This document shows, piece by piece, positions 1 through 6,016 of a stretch of 13,666 nucleotides of DNA. The position numbers and the translations under genes were made by a program. The DNA lies in contig CAZPUJ010000091.1 of NCBI GenBank assembly GCA_964589725.1, positions 1 to 13,666 on the forward strand, written 5' to 3'. How positions within the stretch are numbered: the first letter of the stretch is position 1; the number at the start of each line of letters is the position of its first letter. Source of the DNA: CAYSHJ01 sp964589725 (GTDB lineage Bacteria > Planctomycetota > Planctomycetia > Planctomycetales > Planctomycetaceae). The notes under the pieces are model-generated. The model was not told the origin of the DNA. It did no database searches and saw nothing but the letters and a program-made list of their open reading frames with translations.

Positions 1-70
1 CCAGTGTGAGCTGGCCGGTGAATCGCGAACGACGGATGCGACGGAATCGCGCCCGATGCGTGAAACTCGA
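1..70. other. Left edge, possible 3' end of an upstream gene
   Basis: No complete gene fits here. Plus-strand frame 2 is open from base 2 through the first repeats and stops at a TGA at 218-220, inside the third REP unit. An upstream gene could therefore read into the repeat cluster, as the RAYT gene does at its own 3' end. The translated residues (starting QCELAGESRTTDATE) match no family I recognise, so this is only a possibility. Confidence 0.2.
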
Positions 71-236
71 CGAGCGGGGCGGCGTCAGCAGAACGCGCGA
101 TCGCGAGCGGGGTGGCGTCAGCCCCCCGGTTGGCTTGGAACCGGGACGAACGCTCGATTCAATGAGACCGGGGGGCTGACGCCCGCCCGCTCGCCGGGGT
201 CGTGTGGACCGGGGGGCTGACGCCGCCCCGCTCGCC
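71..236. repeat. Left REP cluster (166-bp direct repeat copy 1)
   Basis: The cluster begins with a partial unit (71-89, cgagcggggcggcgtcag). A complete unit follows at 103-132, then an inverted unit at 167-195 and another in the same inverted orientation at 208-236. Unit ends read GCGAGCGGGG on one side and CCCCCCGGT on the other, and each unit can fold on its G-run and C-run. The 103-132 and 167-195 pair with its ~34-nt spacer is a REP doublet or REPIN-like structure. The cluster ends 13 nt before the transposase ATG. Confidence 0.85.
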
Positions 237-249
237 TGAGACTTTTACC

Positions 250-972
250 ATGACCGATACGCCGCTCAATTTTTTGTCCATCGACCGGCACTGGTTTCTG
301 ACTTGGACGACTTACGGTTCTTGGTTGCCGGGTGATCAGCGAGGTTTCGTGGGGACCGAACGAGTTGCGTCGCAGGTGAGACGGATCAACAATCAGCCGA
401 ACACGCAACCTTCCAAGCCGAATGCTCGGCTGGCTCAATTTGCCGCGAGACAACTCAAGGCACCGGTGGTTCTGCTGCAAGTGGATCAGGCTCACGACTT
501 GTTGGACCAGTTTCAGGAAACAGTCACTCATCGTCAGTGGCTGCTCATCGCGGTGGGAGTGATGCGGACGCATCTGCATGTCGTGGTCGGCGTGACGGGC
601 GATCCCGATCCGGATGGCATCTTGCGAGATTTCAAAAGCTATGGCAGTCGCAAACTCAATCGGAGCTACCGATCGCCGGCCAGCGAGACGTGGTGGACCG
701 AGTCCGGCTCGAAACGCAAGCTGTCGAACGCCGCGTCGGTCGAAGCGGCTGTGAATTATGTTCGGCAACAGCCGAACCCGTTTCTGATTTGGACTCGCGA
801 GCACGGCGTTGTGTTCGATGCCAAGACGATGAATGTGAAAGCAGACAACAACACGCGCGATGGCGAGCGGGGCGGCGGCGCCAGAACGCGCGATGGCGAG
901 CGGGGTGGCGTCAGCCCCCCGGTTGTCTTGGAATCGAGACGAACTCCCGATTCAATGAAACCGGGGGGCTGA
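250..972 (+). CDS. REP-associated tyrosine transposase (Y1/IS200-like family)
   Basis: This 240-residue protein belongs to the single-strand Y1 transposase superfamily, whose RAYT branch acts on REP palindromes through a tyrosine-DNA intermediate and an HxH metal site. The HxH motif is H108-L-H110 in 'MRTHLHVVV'. The likely catalytic tyrosine is Y131 in 'DFKSYGSRKLN', followed by a typical 'WWTESGSKRKL' segment at 148-158. The N-terminus 'WFLTWTTYGSWLPGD' (15-29) is characteristic of the family. I chose ATG 250 because upstream in-frame codons lie inside the REP cluster. No strong ribosome-binding site is visible, only a TGAG at 237-240. Residues ~205-240 and the stop codon are encoded by the right-hand REP cluster, so the original C-terminus has probably been replaced or extended. 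The catalytic core looks intact and the gene may be active. Confidence 0.88.
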   Translation: MTDTPLNFLSIDRHWFLTWTTYGSWLPGDQRGFVGTERVASQVRRINNQPNTQPSKPNARLAQFAARQLKAPVVLLQVDQAHDLLDQFQETVTHRQWLLIAVGVMRTHLHVVVGVTGDPDPDGILRDFKSYGSRKLNRSYRSPASETWWTESGSKRKLSNAASVEAAVNYVRQQPNPFLIWTREHGVVFDAKTMNVKADNNTRDGERGGGARTRDGERGGVSPPVVLESRRTPDSMKPGG

Positions 973-1029
973 CGCCCGCCCGCTCGCCGGGGTCGCGTTG
1001 ACCGGGGGGCTGACGCCGCCCCGCTCGCC
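864..1029. repeat. Right REP cluster (166-bp direct repeat copy 2)
   Basis: This is the second copy of the cluster at 71-236, with the same order of units: a degenerate partial at 864-882, a full unit at 895-925, an inverted unit at 960-988 and a further inverted unit at 1001-1029. It overlaps the 3' end of the transposase gene, whose TGA (970-972) falls inside the 960-988 unit. It ends 13 nt before the kinase ATG at 1043, the same distance as copy 1 from the transposase ATG. The differences from copy 1 cluster in the partial unit and in the spacer between units, while the unit ends are conserved. Confidence 0.85.
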
Positions 1030-1034
1030 AGAGG
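1030..1034 (+). promoter_or_regulatory. Ribosome-binding site of the FHA kinase gene
   Basis: AGAGG lies 8 nt before ATG 1043 and immediately after the last REP unit. It supports ATG 1043 as the start, against the in-frame TTG at 998, which is inside the repeat. Confidence 0.55.
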
Positions 1035-1042
1035 TTTCTTTG

Positions 1043-2533
1043 ATGCGTATTACGCTGAGGGTCATTGCAGGGCCAGATGAAGGGCGGGAGTTTTCGTTCG
1101 AGGAGCATGACAACTTCATCGTTGGGCGGGCGAAGAAAGCTCAGTTTCGATTGCCGAAGGATGATCCGTATTTCTCGCGGAATCACTTTTTGATCGAGGT
1201 CAATCCGCCGCTGTGTCGGTTGCTCGATATGGGGAGCCGCAATGGCACGTTTGTGAATTCGCAAAAGGTCACATCCATCGAGCTTAATGATGGGGATGAG
1301 ATTCGCGGTGGGCGGACGGTCTTGCAGGTGGCGCTGGTCGGTGCGATACAGGCCGCGGACGTCGCATCGCGGCCAGAGTCAGCAATCGACACGCTCGCAC
1401 AGCGACTGATCGAACCGCAACACCAAGAAAAGAAGTCAAACAGCCGAGCGGACAACGCAAATTGGCGAGCGGGGGGTGTTAGCCCCCCGGTGCAATCATC
1501 GCCACTTGAGACACCACCCACCGGGGGGTTGACACCCCCCGCTCGCCAAGACGTCGATCTCTCCGCTCGCCAACAGGTTGGCACGGTCGACACGAATGAC
1601 TTGCCCCCGACGTTGGTTTTGCCGCTGCTCGAACCAGTCAGCGTCGACGCCAGCATGGTCAGTTTACTGCCGGCCGATTATCGCGAACAGATTCGCAAAC
1701 GGGAGCAGCCGATCGCGGAATACCAAATCGTCGATGAACTGGGCCGAGGTGGCATGGGTGTCGTGTACCGCGCGATTCGCGTGGCAGACCGCTCGGTTGT
1801 CGCCATCAAGACGGTGTTGCCGGCCGTACGCGGCGAGCGGCAGGACTATGCCAAGTTTCTGCGTGAGGCGGACATTCTCAGACAGTTGGACCATCCGCGC
1901 ATCGTTCGCTTTCGGGAAGTGGGTGAGTCTCAAGGCCTCGTGTACTTCGCGATGGATTTCGTGCCCGGAACCGACGGAGGCAAGTTGGTCCGCAAAAATG
2001 CTGAGCCGCTGCCAATTCCGCGAGCGGTGCGCATTGTCTGCCAGTTGTTGGAGGCGTTGGAGTCCGCTCACGCCATCGGTTTCGTGCATCGAGACATCAA
2101 GCCGTCCAACTTACTGATTCGCGCGGACGGACCGGCGGACTACGTGTTGCTGTCTGACTTCGGTTTAGCTCGCACTTACCAGGCGTCGAAACTCAGCGGA
2201 TTGACGATCACCGGAGCTATCGGCGGGACCACACCTTTCATGCCTCCGGAACAGATCACGGCCTTTCGCGACTCGAAGCCGGCCGTCGATCAGTACGCCG
2301 CCGCCGCGACGCTGTACTACTTGTTGACCAAGCAATACGTCTACGACTTCCCGAAGGAATTGTCGAAGCGACTGTTGATGATCCTGCAAGACGACCCGAT
2401 ATCGGTCACTCAACGCCGTTCTGACTTGCCGCATCCTCTGGTCGAAGCGATCCAGCGCGGTCTGGCTCGCGAGCCAGACGATCGTTTCCGTGACGTCGCC
2501 GCGTTCCGTCTGGCGATACTGCCGTTTGTGTGA
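1043..2533 (+). CDS. FHA-domain serine/threonine protein kinase
   Basis: This 496-residue signalling kinase phosphorylates Ser/Thr on partner proteins, and its FHA domain binds phosphothreonine peptides or the autophosphorylated linker. The FHA domain (about 1-97) shows G28-R29, S45..H48 and GSRNGTFVN (64-72). The PknB-like kinase domain (about 226-496) shows the glycine loop GRGGMG (234-239), lysine K256, catalytic H349-R350-D351 with K353, DFG (372-374) and a PPE in place of APE. All key residues are present. There is no transmembrane helix or sensor domain after the kinase, so it should be cytoplasmic, unlike many PknB proteins. The linker carries a REP doublet in frame (residues 141-169) that adds 28 codons rich in Gly, Pro, Arg and Ala. 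Neighbours give no clear substrate. The start is ATG 1043, with AGAGG upstream. Confidence 0.93.
   Translation: MRITLRVIAGPDEGREFSFEEHDNFIVGRAKKAQFRLPKDDPYFSRNHFLIEVNPPLCRLLDMGSRNGTFVNSQKVTSIELNDGDEIRGGRTVLQVALVGAIQAADVASRPESAIDTLAQRLIEPQHQEKKSNSRADNANWRAGGVSPPVQSSPLETPPTGGLTPPARQDVDLSARQQVGTVDTNDLPPTLVLPLLEPVSVDASMVSLLPADYREQIRKREQPIAEYQIVDELGRGGMGVVYRAIRVADRSVVAIKTVLPAVRGERQDYAKFLREADILRQLDHPRIVRFREVGESQGLVYFAMDFVPGTDGGKLVRKNAEPLPIPRAVRIVCQLLEALESAHAIGFVHRDIKPSNLLIRADGPADYVLLSDFGLARTYQASKLSGLTITGAIGGTTPFMPPEQITAFRDSKPAVDQYAAAATLYYLLTKQYVYDFPKELSKRLLMILQDDPISVTQRRSDLPHPLVEAIQRGLAREPDDRFRDVAAFRLAILPFV
1464..1547. repeat. REP doublet inserted in frame in the kinase linker
   Basis: Two inverted 29-nt units (1464-1492 and 1519-1547) are separated by 26 nt. 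Each contains a perfect 7-bp stem, CGGGGGG/CCCCCCG, with a 6-nt loop (TGTTAG at 1477-1482, TTGACA at 1529-1534). The unit ends (GGCGAGCGGG and CCCGCTCGCC) match the RAYT-flanking units, but the centre reads TGTTAG rather than GCGTCAG, so this is a sub-variant. The block is 84 nt, a multiple of three, has no stop in the kinase frame, and encodes 'WRAGGVSPPV' and 'TGGLTPPARQ'. A further fragment of a unit end (CCGCTCGCC) follows at about 1563-1571. Confidence 0.85.
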
Positions 2534-2683
2534 CCAACGTAGTCCGCGCAACTCAAGCGCACGTTGTCCTGTTCGCAGGAATCAGGCAAGACTCTCACTC
2601 AGCATTCCCAATGAAAACTGCGCGTTGCAGCCCACAGCCAGAAGCCCGGCTTTTCGGAAACTGGAAGGTGTGAAGGAGTAGTC
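2534..2683. other. Intergenic stretch after the kinase
   Basis: I see no gene, clear terminator hairpin with a T tract, or REP unit here. It separates the kinase stop from the remnant of a second transposase. Confidence 0.5.
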
Positions 2684-3000
2684 ATAGCTCGGATTCTGCG
2701 AAAGTTTTCGATTGAGACGGCGAACGTGGGAGCGTATCACTGCACGAACCGCAGCATGCGCCGGGCGTTCTTGTGTGGGACCGACGTGGCGTCGGGGAAG
2801 ACTTTTGATCATGGGATGCGGAGGTGGCTCACCTCCTGCAGCGCCTGAAGATCAGCAACCACGGCTGGCTGAATCTCGTGAAGGACTTCTGCCGCCTGTT
2901 CCGCCGCGCCGCCAGCACTCCGACCAAGCTGACTCAAGAAGCGCCCGCCGAGTCCACCGCTGGGCCAGAGGCATCGGCCCCTGCCACGCCATGTTCACGT
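2684..3000 (+). pseudogene. Remnant of a second Y1-type transposase, broken and internally deleted
   Basis: Three pieces in three frames read like one transposase of a family common in planctomycetes. Piece 1 (2684-2848) encodes 'ARILRKFSIETANVGAYHCT' and on to 'NRSMRRAFLCGTDVASGKTF', matching the usual N-terminus, but the expected ATG is ATA and a TGA follows at 2846. Piece 2 (about 2824-2943, next frame) encodes 'RLKISNHGWLNLVKDFCRLF' and 'RRAASTPTKL', like the family's C-terminal part. Piece 3 (about 2943-3000, third frame) encodes 'ARRVHRWARGIGPCHAMFT', like the extreme C-terminus. The middle with the HxH and tyrosine motifs is missing. It differs in sequence from the RAYT at 250-972. The family assignment is from memory of these motifs, not from a search. 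Confidence 0.62.
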
Positions 3001-3170
3001 CAATCCAATTTGCGTCAGGCGTCGGATTCCCTCAATGCAACCGTGACACTCGCCACACCCAGCACGCTTTTGCCGTGTTCAACGTCCTGCCGTCCCAAGC
3101 GCCTGAATGTCTCACGGATGCCCGTGCAAGAATTGCTTGCCAATTCCGTCGACGGACGGTTTGTGGAGGA
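3001..3170. other. Stretch between transposase remnant and glycosyltransferase 3' end
   Basis: No supportable gene is present. Open frames here have no family features and are continuations of the broken transposase frames. There is no strong terminator for the minus-strand operon that ends at 3171. Confidence 0.45.
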
Positions 3171-4184
3171 TCAGCTGCGCATGCCCAGACATAGCGGTTC
3201 GATCTGCGGCACAGTGAGCGTCTGCGGCCACGAGAAATTGCGCATGCGGGTGATCCATTTCAACAAGGGGATCATCACTCGGTCGACGGCGCGGTGACGG
3301 CGGCCGTACAGTGCGATTTGGCTGGGATTGATGAACATGCGATGGAAGCCGTTGTTCCGCATCAATTGGTGCAGTGGAATGTGCTCGGAATCCCAGCCGG
3401 AATAGCGGGCCGACAGCAATGCCGGCATGCGGTACACGCCCAGGCCGCCAAAGCACGATGTGACGGGAACCAGCGGTTGACCGCGCTGCCATTGCAAGTC
3501 GTTGACGGAACCGGTCGGGAGCGCGGAGAAGTCGGCATCCCAGCGAAACGCCCAAGCGTCGTATTGAATCGGGACGTTCAGGTCTCGGCCCAGGCGTTTG
3601 AAGATGATGCCGTTCGAGCCGACGAAGTCCCAGCCGTCATGTCCGATCGTGTTGGCAATACCGTCGTAGCTCCAGCCGCCTTTGAGGTCGGTGTCGAGAA
3701 CCAGCGCATAGTCGAAGCTCGCGAATTCGGATCGCAACACGTCGAGGTATCGATTGCGGTAGTTCGCCATCCGCGTTGCTCGCTGTAAACAACGAGCACA
3801 CGGATTCACCGGATCGCCGATCGTCTCCGCGATCAGGTGAACTCGATGATTGTGTCGAGCCCACGCGAGCAACAGCGGTCGTGTGTCATCGCGCGAATCA
3901 TTCTCGTAAATCACGACTCGGTAATCACCGAAGCATTCGCCGATCCGCGCGATCCGAGCGATCGTCACCGGCAGAACCTCCGCGACGTCGCGTGCCAGGC
4001 CGCAGATCACCGCGGTGGACTGGCGCATTCGGCTCTGGCCCAACGTCAGCAACTGACGATAGTCGGACCTCCACTCGAGACTCGCGGGAAAGAGATCTTC
4101 GGGAAACGTGGCATCTGGCGACACGATCACCTCGTTGACAGGATATTCAGGTTCAAGCCGCTTTCTGTTCCGTCTGGCCAACAC
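3171..4184 (-). CDS. GT69/CAP59-like glycosyltransferase
   Basis: This protein of about 337 residues resembles the CAP59/CMT1 mannosyltransferase group (GT69), best known from fungal capsule synthesis and found sporadically in bacteria. Visible motifs are 'IYENDSRDDT' (92-101), a DxD-like metal site in 'LDTDLKGGW' (D164, D166), 'CFGGLGVYR' (244-252) and 'DSEHIPLH' (265-272), in the order expected of that group. No signal peptide or membrane span is seen, so it probably works at the cytoplasmic face on a nucleotide-sugar donor. It is last in a minus-strand run. Starting at GTG 4184 it overlaps the end of the ABC exporter gene by 32 nt, while GTG 4130 or 4124 would leave a short gap. The start is therefore uncertain and the first ~20 residues are not conserved in appearance. 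Confidence 0.72.
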   Translation of the reverse strand: MLARRNRKRLEPEYPVNEVIVSPDATFPEDLFPASLEWRSDYRQLLTLGQSRMRQSTAVICGLARDVAEVLPVTIARIARIGECFGDYRVVIYENDSRDDTRPLLLAWARHNHRVHLIAETIGDPVNPCARCLQRATRMANYRNRYLDVLRSEFASFDYALVLDTDLKGGWSYDGIANTIGHDGWDFVGSNGIIFKRLGRDLNVPIQYDAWAFRWDADFSALPTGSVNDLQWQRGQPLVPVTSCFGGLGVYRMPALLSARYSGWDSEHIPLHQLMRNNGFHRMFINPSQIALYGRRHRAVDRVMIPLLKWITRMRNFSWPQTLTVPQIEPLCLGMRS

Positions 4185-6015
4185 TCATGTCGAACCGAGC
4201 CAACGAGGCGCGGTACATCGACGCATACAGTCCATTCTGTTCGATCAAGGCCGGGTGAGTTCCTTCCTCGACGATGCGTCCGGAATCCATGACGACAATG
4301 CGTTCCGCCAAGCGCAGTGTCGAGAAGCGATGCGAGATCAGGATCGCGGTGCGGCCTTTCAACAGATGTTCGATGGTTCGATACATCTTTTCCTCAGCCT
4401 GGGGATCAAGGTTGGCATACGGTTCGTCGAGGATCATCAACGACGGATCTCCAGCGAGTGCCTGAGTGACGGACAACCGCCGCCACTGGCCGCCCGACAG
4501 ATCGGTTTCGCCAAAGATTCGGCCCAAATGCGTGTCGTAGCCCTGTGGAAGTTTGCCAAGGACCTCGTCCAATTCGGTCTGCTGGCAGATGCTGCGAACG
4601 GCGTCGCGATCGTCGAGCAACCTCTCCGGACTGCCGAATGCGACGTTCTCGTGAGCAGTCGCCTCAAAATGGATCGGCGCTTGAAAGACCATCGTCACCT
4701 GCCGATAGAACGCTTCCAAATCCCACTCTTGCAAGTCGGTCCCTTCGACGCGGATGACTCCATCCGTCGGGTCGTACAATCGAGTCAGCAGCTTCAACAG
4801 CGTTGTCTTGCCGGCCCCATTGGGTCCGACGAGCGCGATGGTTTCCCCCGGACGAATCGTCAATGAAACGTGTTCCACGGCGGGCCGTTTCGCGCCGGGG
4901 TATTGGAACGTCACGTTGTCGCATTCGATCAAGCCGGACACAATGCCCCGAAAACCCTCGGTCAACGGCCGCGACGGCTGCAACGCGAGAAACTCATGAA
5001 TGTTGACGACGTCGAAGTGAGCGTCGAACACCGCCGAGAGTGAATCGCTCAGACGCGACATCGACGCTTGCAATCGCCACGCCGACGTCCAATAAGCGAT
5101 GAAGCCACCGAGCGTCACCGCACCCGCCAAGGTGGCTCGGCCGACAACGCTCAACACCAGCGCCACGGCGGTGAAGGTCAACGCCGTGGAAATGAATCGC
5201 AAGATCGTCTGCATGCGATAAAGCCGATGACTGGCCGCCAGCGTCGTGGTGACGGTTTGCTGAAACCGGTCCAGCATGAACGAGACCAGCCGCATCATGC
5301 GGAGAGCGGGAACGATGTGGTGATTCGTCAGGCAATTGCTGTAGTAGCCGCCCCAGCGGAGTGCGTTCGTTTGCGCGCGGATGCTTTCGAAGGAGCGTCG
5401 CGAAAGAAACCACTGCGAGATCAACGCCGGAACTCCCGACAACGCCAACAGCCCGGACCAGACCGGCTCGATCCACAGCAACACACCCAGGAAGCCGAAC
5501 ACCTGCAACCCGGCGGCGGCGGTATCAATCAAGCCCATCGCGGCGCCCAAGACTTTGTGTCCCGGATCGTTGTTGGCTCGCCGCAGCAGGTTTTGCGTTT
5601 CTGTATCTTCCAGGCATTGCAAATCGAGCGTCGCGGCATGACGTAAAACTCGCTGATTGATTTGCAGCCGAATCTCATCCGCCAACCGCCGCCGGGCGTA
5701 TTGCTTCAAGCCTCCTGATGCCGTGATCAACAGACCGATCGTCACCGAGGTCGCCAGCCAGCGATCCAGTACCGCCACGTGTGGCTCGCCCGACGCCAAC
5801 GACGACTGAATCTCTGACACGGCTAACGCCATCACGACCACCAGCAGCGGTGCCAACTGTGCGGAAATCAGCGTACTGAGCATGGCCACCAAACACTGAC
5901 GTCGGTTGGCATTCCACATCAACGGAAACACGAACCGCACGCTCTCGCTCAAACGTCGAAGCTGCGTACGTGAAGACTTTTCTGAATCGGTGGGCGTCGA
6001 AGTCATCGATGGCAT
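4153..6015 (-). CDS. ABC exporter, fused membrane and ATPase domains
   Basis: This 620-residue half-transporter has its membrane domain first (hydrophobic spans within about 45-310) and its ATPase after about residue 360. The ATPase motifs are complete: Walker A GPNGAGKTT (397-405), Q-loop Q445, signature LSGGQ (506-510), Walker B LMILDEP (526-532), D-loop NLD (535-537) and H-loop H562. It should work as a homodimer that flips or exports a substrate across the inner membrane. Among glycosyltransferases, a lipid-linked sugar or glycan precursor is the natural guess, though peptides or lipids cannot be excluded. The start ATG 6015 lies 1 nt after the stop of the upstream GT4 gene, suggesting translational coupling. 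ATG 6006 is an alternative. The last 32 nt may overlap the next gene. Confidence 0.92.
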   Translation of the reverse strand: MPSMTSTPTDSEKSSRTQLRRLSESVRFVFPLMWNANRRQCLVAMLSTLISAQLAPLLVVVMALAVSEIQSSLASGEPHVAVLDRWLATSVTIGLLITASGGLKQYARRRLADEIRLQINQRVLRHAATLDLQCLEDTETQNLLRRANNDPGHKVLGAAMGLIDTAAAGLQVFGFLGVLLWIEPVWSGLLALSGVPALISQWFLSRRSFESIRAQTNALRWGGYYSNCLTNHHIVPALRMMRLVSFMLDRFQQTVTTTLAASHRLYRMQTILRFISTALTFTAVALVLSVVGRATLAGAVTLGGFIAYWTSAWRLQASMSRLSDSLSAVFDAHFDVVNIHEFLALQPSRPLTEGFRGIVSGLIECDNVTFQYPGAKRPAVEHVSLTIRPGETIALVGPNGAGKTTLLKLLTRLYDPTDGVIRVEGTDLQEWDLEAFYRQVTMVFQAPIHFEATAHENVAFGSPERLLDDRDAVRSICQQTELDEVLGKLPQGYDTHLGRIFGETDLSGGQWRRLSVTQALAGDPSLMILDEPYANLDPQAEEKMYRTIEHLLKGRTAILISHRFSTLRLAERIVVMDSGRIVEEGTHPALIEQNGLYASMYRASLARFDMSVGQTEQKAA

Positions 6016-6016
6016 T

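Larger units (their letters stand above)
71..1029 (+). mobile_element. RAYT-REP module: transposase gene between two direct repeats
   Basis: A tyrosine transposase gene is bounded by two copies of a 166-bp repeat cluster in direct orientation (71-236 and 864-1029). By hand alignment the copies have no gaps and about 12 mismatches, roughly 93% identity. RAYT genes flanked by REP sequences are a known arrangement, in which the single-copy transposase is thought to mobilise its flanking palindromes. Whether the whole 959-bp block moves as a unit cannot be told from one copy. The alternative is independent REP insertion on both sides, which the gap-free alignment makes less likely. No target-site duplication was identified. 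Confidence 0.55.

Noticed and set aside
202..249. Longer RAYT start at 202
   Set aside because: The extension lies in the REP unit and encodes only repeat peptide, while ATG 250 directly precedes the conserved N-terminus.
118..804. Minus-strand 228-codon frame across the RAYT
   Set aside because: It is antisense to a gene with clear transposase motifs. It has no family features and is Arg/Pro-rich, as expected of a shadow frame in GC-rich DNA.
537..1001. Plus-strand frame of 154 codons overlapping the RAYT
   Set aside because: It is an out-of-frame shadow of the transposase and repeats.
71..1029. CRISPR-like array
   Set aside because: The repeats occur in both orientations with irregular spacing, their intervening sequence is itself duplicated, and no cas genes are present.
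998..1042. TTG start at 998 for the kinase
   Set aside because: It is inside the last REP unit, whereas ATG 1043 has AGAGG upstream and the FHA strand begins there.
2712..3194. Plus-strand 160-codon frame as a real gene
   Set aside because: Only its 2943-3000 part resembles anything, the C-terminal end of a transposase; the rest is out of frame with the neighbouring remnants.
4108..4866. Plus-strand 252-codon frame
   Set aside because: It is antisense to the ABC exporter's ATPase domain, which has every motif intact.
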